A DNA stretch of 64,000 nucleotides from CAMCXT01 sp046302715. Its GTDB lineage: Bacteria > Bacteroidota > Bacteroidia > M30B66. Positions 42,107-51,520 of the stretch are shown piece by piece. A model generated the notes under the pieces. The model worked only from the letters and a program-made list of their open reading frames with translations. It was not told where the DNA came from and made no database searches. The stretch's first letter is position 1. Every line of letters starts with the position of its first letter. The translations under genes and the position numbers were made by a program. The stretch spans positions 1 through 64,000 of the forward strand of contig JBKCHQ010000200.1 in NCBI GenBank assembly GCA_046302715.1, written 5' to 3'.

Positions 42107-42988
42107 ATGCAAATTCTCGATGGAAAAGCGTGTGCAAGCGCATATAAAACAGAAATAGCGCAAGTTGTTTCGGCTGCGGTAGCACGAGGAACTCGAAAGC
42201 CACATTTGGCGGCTATCCTCGTGGGGAACGACGGTGCCAGTGAAACCTACATCGCATCAAAGGTAAAGACCTGTGCTGAGCTAGGCTACGATTCTACCTT
42301 ATTACGATTTGCGGCAAAGGTTTCTCAGGAGGAGCTTATTAATGCCATTCAAAATTTTAACGAAGATGCAACGGTTGATGGAATTTTGGTTCAGCTTCCT
42401 TTACCTGATCACATTAACAGCCATGATGTAACCTTAGCTATTAAGTCCGAAAAAGATGTGGATGGTTTTCATCCCGAAAGTTTGGGGCGTATGATGTTGG
42501 GATTGCCGGGCTTCATTCCTGCAACGCCTAAAGGAATAATTATGCTGTTGCAACATTACGGCATTCGTACGTCGGGTATGCACGCCGTAGTAATTGGACG
42601 AAGCCACATTGTAGGAAGTCCTATGAGCGTTCTTCTCGGCCGCAATACCGAACCCGGAAACTGCACCGTAAGTTTATGCCATAGTAAGACAAGGAATTTG
42701 GAACATTTTACACGCACTGCCGATATTGTAGTGGCCGCCTTGGGAAAGCCTGAGTTTTTAAAAGGAAATATGGTCAAAGATGGGGCTATCGTAATTGATG
42801 TAGGTATAACCCGTATTGTTGACGCACATCATCCTAAGGGCTACCGAATTGTAGGCGATGCCGATTTTAACTCGGTAGCTCCTAAATGCAGTTGGATAAC
42901 GCCCGTACCTGGCGGTGTTGGAGCCATGACGATTGCAGCATTAATGCAAAATACTCTCGAAGCGTGGAAAAGGAATATAGGGCATTAG
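42107..42988 (+). CDS. folD: Bifunctional methylenetetrahydrofolate dehydrogenase/cyclohydrolase
   Basis: 293 residues, full length. The substrate domain contains the YIASKVKTCAELGY helix with its active-site lysine and the QLPLPDHIN loop; the Rossmann domain has VVIGRSHIVGSPMSVLL and the DVGI motif; the end reads PVPGGVGAMTIAALMQNT. It makes 10-formyl-THF from methylene-THF using NADP. The gene starts 3 bases after ffh. Its 3' end is overlapped by the probable start of queE. Confidence 0.97.
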   Translation: MQILDGKACASAYKTEIAQVVSAAVARGTRKPHLAAILVGNDGASETYIASKVKTCAELGYDSTLLRFAAKVSQEELINAIQNFNEDATVDGILVQLPLPDHINSHDVTLAIKSEKDVDGFHPESLGRMMLGLPGFIPATPKGIIMLLQHYGIRTSGMHAVVIGRSHIVGSPMSVLLGRNTEPGNCTVSLCHSKTRNLEHFTRTADIVVAALGKPEFLKGNMVKDGAIVIDVGITRIVDAHHPKGYRIVGDADFNSVAPKCSWITPVPGGVGAMTIAALMQNTLEAWKRNIGH

Positions 42989-43629
42989 ACACGACACTTT
43001 CGGCCGAACAGCGAGAAGCCTTATTGAGCGGTTCGCTCTTACCTGTGATGGAAGAATTCTACACGCTTCAAGGGGAAGGATTCAATACCGGGCTTGCGGC
43101 ATATTTTATCCGATTGGGGGGCTGCGATGTGGGATGTCATTGGTGTGATGTAAAAGAATCATGGAATCCCCAAATACATCCACTTCAAACGGTAGAAGAA
43201 ATTAGTGTGCGCGCTGCTAATATGTCTGCAAAAGCTGTAGTAATAACAGGAGGTGAACCTTTGCTTTATAATTTGGAGCCATTAACTCGTAGACTAAAAG
43301 AATTTGGCATAAGCATTTTTTTGGAGACTTCCGGAGCCTACATGCTCGATGGAACTATTGATTGGATTTGTATTTCTCCAAAGAAATTTAAGGCGCCACT
43401 TCAGGGGATGCTCGACTTGGCTCACGAACTTAAGGTGATTGTTTTTAATAGAAGTGATTTGGATTGGGCCGAACAGTTCAGGGCTAAAGTGAATAGTGAG
43501 TGCAAATTATACCTGCAGCCCGAATGGAGTAAGGCCGAAAAAAATATGCCTTGGATTATCGATTACATAAAGGAAAATCCGGTTTGGCGCATTTCGCTTC
43601 AGGCTCACAAATACATGCATATTCCTTGA
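42964..43629 (+). CDS. queE: 7-carboxy-7-deazaguanine synthase QueE
   Basis: Radical-SAM enzyme of queuosine/deazapurine synthesis. It has FYTLQGEGFNTG at the start of the barrel, the cluster motif CDVGCHWC (C-x3-C-x2-C), ITGGEPLLY, and ISPKKF. QueE turns carboxytetrahydropterin into CDG. The start is not certain: family members have about 15 residues before LPxMEEFYT, so the GTG at 42964 (25 bases inside folD) is possible; the ATG at 43048 would be too short. The long frame back to 42886 is an overlap with folD in another phase and is unlikely. The glycosyltransferase starts 6 bases downstream. Confidence 0.9.
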   Translation: MEKEYRALDTTLSAEQREALLSGSLLPVMEEFYTLQGEGFNTGLAAYFIRLGGCDVGCHWCDVKESWNPQIHPLQTVEEISVRAANMSAKAVVITGGEPLLYNLEPLTRRLKEFGISIFLETSGAYMLDGTIDWICISPKKFKAPLQGMLDLAHELKVIVFNRSDLDWAEQFRAKVNSECKLYLQPEWSKAEKNMPWIIDYIKENPVWRISLQAHKYMHIP

Positions 43630-43635
43630 TTTACG

Positions 43636-45582
43636 ATGCTGCTCTCTGTTGTTATTGTAAATTATAATGTTTCATATTTTCTTGAACAATGCCTCAAATC
43701 GGTATTCAAGGCATTGGAAGGCATCAATGCCGAAGTGTTTGTTGTAGATAACCACTCCGTTGATGAGTCGGTACGCATGGTGAAGGAAAAATTTCCTTTG
43801 GTAAATCTTATCGAAAACAAAGACAATGTAGGATTCTCAAAAGCCAATAACCAGGCAATAGCATTAGCGAGTGGGCGCTACGTATTACTTTTGAACCCCG
43901 ATACCGTTGTTGAGGAAGATACCTTTAGCACCTGCATCACATTTATGGATTCGCACCCCGAAGCAGGTGCCTGTGGAGTAAAATTAATTGATGGGCAAGG
44001 CAATTTTCTGCCTGAATCAAAAAGAGGCCTGCCAACACCTGCAGTGGCATTTTATAAAATATTTGGCTTAAGCCGCTTGTTTCCCAAATCGACAACATTT
44101 GGGAAGTATCATTTAGGGTATCTCGATGCAGAAGGTACGCACAGTATAGATGTGCTTTCGGGCGCATTTATGTTTATACGTAAGGATGCGCTGGAAAAAT
44201 CGGGCTATCTCGATGAAGATTTTTTTATGTATGGTGAAGATATTGACCTTAGTTATCGCATTACACAGGCGGGTTACAAAATTTATTATCATCCTAAAAC
44301 CCGTGTTATTCATTATCGTGGCGAGAGCACAAAAAAGTCATCCATAAATTATGTATTCATATTTTATCAGGCGATGGTCATTTTTGCCCGAAAGCATTTT
44401 TCGCCAAACAGGGCTCAGGTTTTTGCATTTTTAATTCAAATAGCGGTTTGGGCAAGGGCTGCCCTATCAATAATTAAGCGTGTTTTATTGCGCATTGCTC
44501 TACCGTGTCTCGACGCGCTTACATTTTTTGGAGGTACGGCACTGCTTAAAATCTATTGGGCTCAAAAAAGTGGAATTTATTATCCCTATATTTTTTTATG
44601 GGTTGTGGTTCCTTTATATGCAATTATTTGGATAGGTGGTGTTTGGATACAAGGCGGATATGATAAGCCCTATCGATGGCTTAATGGTGTAAAAGGTATT
44701 TTTTGGGGCACCTTATTAATTTTGGTGATATATGCGTTGTTACCTGAATATTATAGGTTTTCAAGATTTCTAACCCTGGTGGGTGCGGCTTGGGCATGTT
44801 TGGGGCTGATATTAATTCGCACCTTGATTCATTTGGTGTTTTACCGAAAAATTGCCAGTGGTCAAATTTTAGGCAAAAGAATTTTGGTAATTGGTAAACT
44901 AGACGAAGCCAACAAGATTTTAAATATTATCCATTATTCCTCAGAAAAACCTGCCTATACAGGGATAGTTTATCCGGGGAAAATCGAAAATTTGCCTTAT
45001 GGATATACTTCAGATACCAGCAGGTTAAACGACTTAGTGGATATCTTTAAAATTAACGAGTTAATTTTTTGTGCTCAATCTATGGGTTCGGGCGAGATTA
45101 TGGATTACATGATACTGCTTAATAAGCCAGATATAACGTATAAAATTGCACCGCCAGAGAGCTTGTTCATTATTGGAACAAACTCTATTCAAAAAGATGG
45201 GGATTATTTGGTTGGACTTAATGCCATATCTCGCAGCGAAAACAAACGTAAAAAACGATTACTTGATATTCTAACCTCCATTTTTTTTCTTGGTTTATCG
45301 CCCTTACTAGTGGTGTTTTTTAGATCAACTTATTTTATGAAATCGGCCCTTAATTGTCTTGCAGGAAAAAAAACCTGGGTTGGTTATTCCGGAAAAAATG
45401 CCAGCGCGCACTTGCCTTATTTGCCTGATGGTGTTTTATCTAATACGTCTCCTTTTGATGCCAAGAACTTAGATGATGAAGTTAAGCTACAGGCCGATAT
45501 TTTATACGCAAAAGACTATAAAATTATTAACGATATACGAATTATAGCTAATTCTTTTAGCGTCTTAAAGCGTAAGAATTAA
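43636..45582 (+). CDS. GT2 glycosyltransferase fused to a shortened polyprenyl sugar-phosphate transferase-like module
   Basis: 648 residues. Residues 1-250 are a GT2 domain of rhamnosyltransferase type: VVIVNYN, NVGFSKANNQAI, the metal motif LLNPDTVVE, and GEDIDLSYRITQAG. Then come 3-4 membrane segments (about 275-405), a Rossmann-like region (about 410-500, GKRILVIGKLDEANKI), and a C-terminal part starting RKKRLLDILTSIFFLGLSPLLVVFF, which looks like the first helix of a bacterial sugar transferase, followed almost directly by LNCLAGKKTWVGY, which resembles that family's LxNVLxGxMSLVG element. The catalytic stretch that normally lies between is missing, so this half is probably inactive or regulatory. 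The likely role is surface polysaccharide assembly. Confidence 0.75.
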   Translation: MLLSVVIVNYNVSYFLEQCLKSVFKALEGINAEVFVVDNHSVDESVRMVKEKFPLVNLIENKDNVGFSKANNQAIALASGRYVLLLNPDTVVEEDTFSTCITFMDSHPEAGACGVKLIDGQGNFLPESKRGLPTPAVAFYKIFGLSRLFPKSTTFGKYHLGYLDAEGTHSIDVLSGAFMFIRKDALEKSGYLDEDFFMYGEDIDLSYRITQAGYKIYYHPKTRVIHYRGESTKKSSINYVFIFYQAMVIFARKHFSPNRAQVFAFLIQIAVWARAALSIIKRVLLRIALPCLDALTFFGGTALLKIYWAQKSGIYYPYIFLWVVVPLYAIIWIGGVWIQGGYDKPYRWLNGVKGIFWGTLLILVIYALLPEYYRFSRFLTLVGAAWACLGLILIRTLIHLVFYRKIASGQILGKRILVIGKLDEANKILNIIHYSSEKPAYTGIVYPGKIENLPYGYTSDTSRLNDLVDIFKINELIFCAQSMGSGEIMDYMILLNKPDITYKIAPPESLFIIGTNSIQKDGDYLVGLNAISRSENKRKKRLLDILTSIFFLGLSPLLVVFFRSTYFMKSALNCLAGKKTWVGYSGKNASAHLPYLPDGVLSNTSPFDAKNLDDEVKLQADILYAKDYKIINDIRIIANSFSVLKRKN

Positions 45583-45616
45583 TGCCTTATATGTTTTTTG
45601 TGTGGCTTTTTAGAGT

Positions 45617-45624
45617 TATTTTTG
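45617..45624 (+). promoter_or_regulatory. -7 box upstream of the IgGFc-binding/CHU_C gene
   Basis: TATTTTTG followed by CGG, a full -7 match; a TTTG at 45597-45600 lies 16 bases upstream, shorter than the ideal 19. It predicts a leader of about 90 bases, which contains a small palindrome ACTATAGT at 45651-45658. Confidence 0.45.
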
Positions 45625-45721
45625 CGGCGAAATTGAAACCTTTTACTTAAACTATAGTATTAATCAAGGCTCTAAAAATTGAGGAATAATTTTCTTAATA
45701 ATGGAACTATCCCTAAGCGAA

Positions 45722-48700
45722 ATGAAAAATTTTAAAGCATCGATTTTATCGGTATTTCTCGTGTTTTTTCTTGGAATAAACACCTATGCACAAATCGATC
45801 AGGAGTTTTGGTTTGCACCACCCGATTTAACTCAAGGTACACAAGGAGAAATTAACGGTGGCGCTTTCAGAGACCGGCCCATAAGAGTGGTTGTTTCGAC
45901 CCTTACCGATCCGGCGCAAGTTACCATTTTGCAGCCGGCCAATCTTATTGGGTTTACACCAATTGTTGTCAATCTAGCCGCAAATTCAACACAAACGGTT
46001 AACCTTACTTCTTTTATTAATCAAATTGAAACCAAAGAGGTAGATTCGGTAATGAATACTGGTATTTTGGTTCGTTCAACCGCTCCTATTACCGCTTATT
46101 ATGAGTTGGGTGCGGCCAACAATAAAGATATTATTGCATTGAAGGGTAAAAATGGCAACGGAACATTGTTTTACACGCCATTTCAAACCTTTTGGGAAAA
46201 TGCCCGCACACTTGGTGGTTCTCCATACATTCCGCAGCCCAAATCCGGTTTTGCTATTGTAGCTACTAAAGACACTACAACCGTTACAATAACTCCATCT
46301 ATTGATATTACAAATCATCTTGCAGGGGTGCCATTTACCATTCAGTTAAATCGTGGGCAAACCTACTACTGCGAAGCATTGGATTATTTAGGAGCTTCGA
46401 AACCGGGTGGAACTAAAATTGAGTCCGATAAACCCGTAGCGGTAACCGTTAAGGACGACATGATTGACCTGAATCCACCCCCGCTTGGCGATGAGGGCGG
46501 TGCCGATTTAGCCGCCGATCAACTTATTTCGGTGGAGAATTGTGGCTTTAAACACATAGTGGTGCGGGGCGACCTGGCCAACGGTCTCGACAAAGTAATT
46601 GTTTGCGCTACCGAAGATACTACTGAAATATTTGCGGATGGGAATCCTGTGGCAGTTGATACGCTCAATGCAGGTCAGCAATATGTTTATTCGTTTACTG
46701 CAGCGGCAGGATTTATCCGCGGTAGCAAGCCCATTTATGTGTTGCATATTTCAGGCGTTGGCGACCAAATTGCCGGTGCGGTAGTTCCTTCGCTTGAATG
46801 TACAGGTTCTAATCAGGTTGGGTTTAACCGCCTGGGGAATGCCAATTTTAAACTTAATGTTACCATTAAGGCTGGTAGCGAAGGCAATTTCCTGCTCAAT
46901 GGGAATCCCAATATCATTACAGCTGCCGATTTTCAGCCTGTTCCTGGAACAAACGGCGAATGGGTTTACATGAGAAAATCCTTTACAACAACCGAAATTC
47001 CCGTTAATCAAGGAACTTTGCTTCAAAATTTTAGTGAGGAACTATTTCACATGGGGCTTACCTATCAAGCAGGAGCGAGTTGTAATTACGGATACTTCAC
47101 AAACTTCTCGTATTTAGAGTTAGGTATCAGTCGAGAACTTTGCTTGGGCGATTCTGCAGTTTTGGACGCAGGGCCAGGTAAGACATCTTACTTGTGGAGT
47201 ACCGGCGATACCACACAAAAAATTATTGTATTCGATCCAGGTACCTATTACGTGGAGGTATTGAGTGGAAATGAATGTTTTGCAACCGATACCATAACCG
47301 TTACGAATTATCAGCCACCGGTTACCATTCAAGCTGCCAGAGATACCATTTGTGAGGGAACACAACTACTTCTTACGGTACCGGGTTCATACTTGTTTGA
47401 ATGGCAGGATGGCACAACACAGCCATTTTATATTGTGGGCGACTCAGGAATATATTACGTTGAAGTAACCGATTTTCAAGGGTGCAGGGCTCGAGATTCC
47501 ATACAAATTTGGACTTCGCCACGTCCCGAATCCCCATTAGCCAGCATCGATCCCTTTGGCCCCGATGTTTCTTCCGACACCCTTTGTTCGGGCGAATCTA
47601 TTTTGCTTGAACTTAACGATGTAACCGATGTGGATGGATACCGTTGGCTGGGGCCGGGCAATACGCTTTATTTCGGGCAAACGCTTGGTTTTGCCAACGC
47701 TACAGTAAATCAGACAGGTACATATTTAGGCTTTAGCATAAAAGACGGTTGCGAATCGTTTCCAGATACCGTTGAGATCACGGTTAATCCAACTCCCGAA
47801 GCCTATATTGGTTTAGCCGATACAGTATGTAATGTTTCATCCATTACCATGGATCCTGGTGCGGGCGATAATCTTACATACACCTGGCAAGACGGGTCAA
47901 ACAATCAAACATATACAGCAACTATTGGAGGCTTGTATTGGGTAGAGGTGGCTAATCAATTCAATTGCTCTTCACGAGATTCTGTTGATTTGGTGTTTTC
48001 GGCAAGTCCGCCCACTCCTGTTCTTAGTACCAATGGCCAGGATCTTGAAAACTTAAATACATGCACAGGCAATAATTTACAGCTTCAGGTTGATGCAACT
48101 GGAGGATCTGAATATTACTGGATTGTTAATGGTGATACCACTAGCGGTGATTTTCCTTCAACATTATTTGAAAATTTAGCTACCCAGCAAACGGGCATGT
48201 ACTATGCTTTTTATGTGGACAATGGTTGTCCTTCATTCTTAGATTCGGTTAACGTAACGGTGAATCTCTCGCCCGAATTTGACTTTGGTTTTGAAGATTC
48301 TACCATTTGTGAAGGCACAAACCTAACATTGGATGCTTCTACAAGCTTAGATGTAGAATATGTTTGGCAGGATAATAGCACCAATTCGCAGTATTCTGTA
48401 AACGAAACGGGCCTATATTGGGTTGAACTCGAAACCCCAGAGGGATGTTCGGTAAGCGATTCGGTTCAGATTAATGTATTCCCATTTCCTCAGACTCCTG
48501 AAATATCAGGCGACTTCACGCTATGTGGCGACGATTCGCTGGTGTTGAATGGTAATAATGAGCCAGGCGTTTCTTATAATTGGGTCACCCCTTCAGGTCA
48601 GGTTTCGGGCAACAGTCTCGCATTGGCTGATCCTATTGCAGGTACATATTTCTTGACAGCTACCATCGACCGTTGTGTAAGTCCGGTGATTGATTCGGTT

Positions 48701-49417
48701 ATTGTACAATTATTTGCATTGCCTCAATTTGATTTAGGTCCTGATCAGTCGCTTTGTAATGGTAATTCATTAGTGCTTCAGGGGCCCGCCAACATGAGCA
48801 CCTACTTATGGAGTACCAGCGATACTGCTCAATCTATTACTGCTTCGGCCGGTAGCTACTTTTTGTCGGTGACCGATGCCAATGGCTGTAGCTTCGAGGA
48901 TGCTATTATCCTTAGCCTCTCAGGCCCGCAGGCCAATTTTAACTCCGATCCCGAAGGCGGTGCTCAAACAGGGGTAAATGTTCAATTTACCGATGTATCT
49001 ACAGGTAATCCTGTGGCATGGTTATGGAATTTTGGTGATAACAATAATGCTTCAAGTCAGAATGCCGCTCATACTTTTAATACGGAAGGCGAACTCAACA
49101 TAAGCCTCATCGTAACTGATGTTGCGGGTTGCAGCGATACGCTTTCGAGGGTGTTTGTAGTGTCAAATTCTTTAAAAATCCCTAATTCTTTTACCCCAAA
49201 TGGAGATGGGTTTAACGACTTTTTCGTCATCTCGGGCTTGGCGGCTTTCCCCAATTCCAGTTTGCAAATATTTAATCGTTGGGGAACAGAAATTTATCAG
49301 TCTGCTGATTATCAAAATAATTGGGATGGCACAACTAATCCCGAAGGCGTTTATTTCTACGTGTTAAAAACAAATGAAAAAGCGTATTCGGGCGATGTAA
49401 CGCTAAAAAGAGAGTAG
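45722..49417 (+). CDS. Giant exported protein: IgGFc-binding-like N-terminus, Ig-like repeats, PKD, CHU_C
   Basis: 1231 residues from the ATG at 45722, the start of a good signal peptide (MKNFKASILSVFLVFFLGI...YAQ); the ATG at 45701 adds seven non-signal residues. The first ~450 residues match the N-terminal IgGFc-binding type found in Bacteroidota surface proteins (QEFWFAPPDL, then RSTAPITAYYELG). Then follow repeated ~80-110-residue beta modules with the pattern YLWSTGDTTQ...GTYYVEV, e.g. YTWQDGSNNQTY and YVWQDNSTNSQY. A PKD domain (AWLWNFGDNN) precedes the CHU_C tail (IPNSFTPNGDGFNDFF...GVYFYVLKTN) for T9SS export. Large adhesin is the likely role; the ligand is unknown. Confidence 0.87.
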   Translation: MKNFKASILSVFLVFFLGINTYAQIDQEFWFAPPDLTQGTQGEINGGAFRDRPIRVVVSTLTDPAQVTILQPANLIGFTPIVVNLAANSTQTVNLTSFINQIETKEVDSVMNTGILVRSTAPITAYYELGAANNKDIIALKGKNGNGTLFYTPFQTFWENARTLGGSPYIPQPKSGFAIVATKDTTTVTITPSIDITNHLAGVPFTIQLNRGQTYYCEALDYLGASKPGGTKIESDKPVAVTVKDDMIDLNPPPLGDEGGADLAADQLISVENCGFKHIVVRGDLANGLDKVIVCATEDTTEIFADGNPVAVDTLNAGQQYVYSFTAAAGFIRGSKPIYVLHISGVGDQIAGAVVPSLECTGSNQVGFNRLGNANFKLNVTIKAGSEGNFLLNGNPNIITAADFQPVPGTNGEWVYMRKSFTTTEIPVNQGTLLQNFSEELFHMGLTYQAGASCNYGYFTNFSYLELGISRELCLGDSAVLDAGPGKTSYLWSTGDTTQKIIVFDPGTYYVEVLSGNECFATDTITVTNYQPPVTIQAARDTICEGTQLLLTVPGSYLFEWQDGTTQPFYIVGDSGIYYVEVTDFQGCRARDSIQIWTSPRPESPLASIDPFGPDVSSDTLCSGESILLELNDVTDVDGYRWLGPGNTLYFGQTLGFANATVNQTGTYLGFSIKDGCESFPDTVEITVNPTPEAYIGLADTVCNVSSITMDPGAGDNLTYTWQDGSNNQTYTATIGGLYWVEVANQFNCSSRDSVDLVFSASPPTPVLSTNGQDLENLNTCTGNNLQLQVDATGGSEYYWIVNGDTTSGDFPSTLFENLATQQTGMYYAFYVDNGCPSFLDSVNVTVNLSPEFDFGFEDSTICEGTNLTLDASTSLDVEYVWQDNSTNSQYSVNETGLYWVELETPEGCSVSDSVQINVFPFPQTPEISGDFTLCGDDSLVLNGNNEPGVSYNWVTPSGQVSGNSLALADPIAGTYFLTATIDRCVSPVIDSVIVQLFALPQFDLGPDQSLCNGNSLVLQGPANMSTYLWSTSDTAQSITASAGSYFLSVTDANGCSFEDAIILSLSGPQANFNSDPEGGAQTGVNVQFTDVSTGNPVAWLWNFGDNNNASSQNAAHTFNTEGELNISLIVTDVAGCSDTLSRVFVVSNSLKIPNSFTPNGDGFNDFFVISGLAAFPNSSLQIFNRWGTEIYQSADYQNNWDGTTNPEGVYFYVLKTNEKAYSGDVTLKRE

Positions 49418-49442
49418 CACACAAAAGACTGTTTAATTCCAT

Positions 49443-49473
49443 AGGCAGAATTCTTCGCGATTCTGCCTTTTTC
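49443..49473 (+). terminator. Rho-independent terminator after the IgGFc-binding/CHU_C gene
   Basis: GGCAGAAT (49444-49451) and ATTCTGCC (49460-49467) form an 8-bp stem with an 8-base loop followed by TTTTTC. It lies 26 bases after the stop codon. Confidence 0.88.
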
Positions 49474-49582
49474 TTTATTGGGTATGTTGTTCAAAAAAAA
49501 TTGCGCCAATATTATTTGGAAAAAAAGTGATTTAGCGATAAAAGACGGTAATATTCAGTATAATTGATGCGTTAAGAATGAT

Positions 49583-51520
49583 ATGGCCAGACTTCAAAGT
49601 ATTGTAACTTCGATATTTCTCTTCCTTTCATTAAGTCTGGGAGCCCAGCCCGAACTGAGTTCGAAAAATAAACGAGCGGTGCGCTTGTTTAAAGACGGGC
49701 TTGAAAAATATCAATTTAAAAACAATACCGAGGCGTATGATTTACTTAAATCGGCCATCAGGGAGGATGCTTCTTTCTACGAGGCACAATTAACGTTTGC
49801 AGATGTTTGTCTTGATTTAACGTATTACGATGAGGCCATTAAGGCTTACTCCGCTGCCGATTTGATTAAGAAAGATAAATATCCTCCCATGTATCTAAGA
49901 TGGGCTCAAGCCGAGATTGCTCAAATGAAATTTGACGCTGCCGCGGCTCATCTCGAGTACTTTTTGGCGCTGCCAAAACCATCTAACGAGAATCGAAAAA
50001 AGGCAACACGGTTGTTAAAGAGCGCCCGTTTTTCTGCCACTGCCATGCTTCATCCGGTGCCTTTCGATCCCACCAATTTGGGAGCGGGTATCAATGGGCC
50101 ATATAGCGATTATCACCCTTCCATCACCGTTGATGGAAGTGAACTTATATTTACCCGTCTGCGTCCTTCCGACGAGCAAACCAATAATGGAGGCTCAAAA
50201 TTTGAGGAAGATTTTTATGTGTCTAAAATGAGCCCCGAAGGCTGGACGCCGGCCAAAAGTATTGGTTCGCCACTTAATTCGCACGGCAATGAAGGTGCAC
50301 ACTGCCTCTCTCCCGATGGTCGCATGATTTTTTTTACTGCATGCGAGCGTCCCGATGGTTTTGGAAGCTGCGATATTTATGTGTCGCAGCGTAATGGCTC
50401 TAACTGGGTTAAACCTATTAATTTGGGTGAACTGGTTAACAGTGCTACCTGGGATGCACAACCAACCATTTCTCCGGATGGAAGGGAACTTATTTTTGTA
50501 AGCCGTCGCACGGGTACTAAAGGTATGGGCGATTTATGGTCGTCGAAACTCCAGAATGACGGAACTTGGGGTTTGGCCGTTAATTTGGGAGATTCCATAA
50601 ATACCGATCAGGATGAGTCGGGCCCCTTTCTGCATCCAGATGGTCAAACGCTTTATTTTTCATCGGCCGGCTTACCTGGTTTAGGTAGTAGAGATTTTTT
50701 TATGTGTAAGCGACAGTCGGATGGCAATTGGGGGGCACCTGTTAACCTGGGGTATCCGGTAAACACGCCTTCCGACGAATCGCATATGATTGTTAGTGCC
50801 GATGGTAAACGCGGATTTTTCAGTTCTGATCGGCCGGGAGGCTTGGGTCAGAAAGATATTTACTCCTTCGTATTACCTGAGCAGGCCCAAGCTAGAGCTA
50901 CCACCTATATGCGTGGTAAGGTAAGACATAAGACAAGCGGTGCCCCCGTAAGCGCTCGTTTTGAGGTAATTGACATTGCATCCGGCCGTTTGATGGCCTC
51001 TAGTATAAGCGATCCCGTAACAGGCGCTTTTCTAATTAGTTTACCGGCCGGAGCTTCTTATGCGGTTAATGCACGCGCTTCGGGCTTTTTGTTCTTTTCT
51101 GAAAATTTCACACTAGACGCTCAGCTTAATGCCGATGAGGTATTTGAGGCGGTTATTGATATGGTGCCAATTGCCACAGGAGAACGTATCGTGCTGAAGA
51201 ATATTTTTTTCGAGAGCGGTTCGGCTACTCTTGACAGCAAGAGCGAAACCGAACTCAATACCTTATTTGAGTTTTTGTCTAATAACGCAACGCTTAAAAT
51301 TGAAATTGGCGGACATACCGATAATGTTGGGGTAGATGAAGCCAATCTTAAATTGTCTGAAGATAGAGCTCTTGCCGTAAAGAACTTCTTGGTTGAAAAG
51401 GGGATCCAGTCAACACGAATCAATGCTAAAGGGTATGGCGAAACGGTACCTGTTGCTCCCAACACCGACGAGGCGGGTCGAAAACAGAATCGCCGAACAG
51501 AATTTGTCGTAATTAAATGA
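49583..51520 (+). CDS. PorE-like OmpA family protein (TPR, PD40 propeller, regulatory-like domain, OmpA)
   Basis: 645 residues. A signal peptide (MARLQSIVTSIFLFLSLSLGAQ) is followed by TPR repeats (about 30-150), a WD40/PD40 beta-propeller (about 165-430, with repeats of the type PSITVDGSELIFTR, LSPDGRMIFFTA and ISPDGRELIFVS), a carboxypeptidase-regulatory-like beta domain (about 440-520), and a C-terminal OmpA domain that holds peptidoglycan (IEIGGHTDNVGVDEANLKLSEDRA). This exact domain order is that of PorE, the peptidoglycan-anchored T9SS component, although Bacteroidota carry several paralogs with this plan, so a direct T9SS role is likely but not certain. Overlaps the next gene by 4 bases. 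Confidence 0.85.
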   Translation: MARLQSIVTSIFLFLSLSLGAQPELSSKNKRAVRLFKDGLEKYQFKNNTEAYDLLKSAIREDASFYEAQLTFADVCLDLTYYDEAIKAYSAADLIKKDKYPPMYLRWAQAEIAQMKFDAAAAHLEYFLALPKPSNENRKKATRLLKSARFSATAMLHPVPFDPTNLGAGINGPYSDYHPSITVDGSELIFTRLRPSDEQTNNGGSKFEEDFYVSKMSPEGWTPAKSIGSPLNSHGNEGAHCLSPDGRMIFFTACERPDGFGSCDIYVSQRNGSNWVKPINLGELVNSATWDAQPTISPDGRELIFVSRRTGTKGMGDLWSSKLQNDGTWGLAVNLGDSINTDQDESGPFLHPDGQTLYFSSAGLPGLGSRDFFMCKRQSDGNWGAPVNLGYPVNTPSDESHMIVSADGKRGFFSSDRPGGLGQKDIYSFVLPEQAQARATTYMRGKVRHKTSGAPVSARFEVIDIASGRLMASSISDPVTGAFLISLPAGASYAVNARASGFLFFSENFTLDAQLNADEVFEAVIDMVPIATGERIVLKNIFFESGSATLDSKSETELNTLFEFLSNNATLKIEIGGHTDNVGVDEANLKLSEDRALAVKNFLVEKGIQSTRINAKGYGETVPVAPNTDEAGRKQNRRTEFVVIK

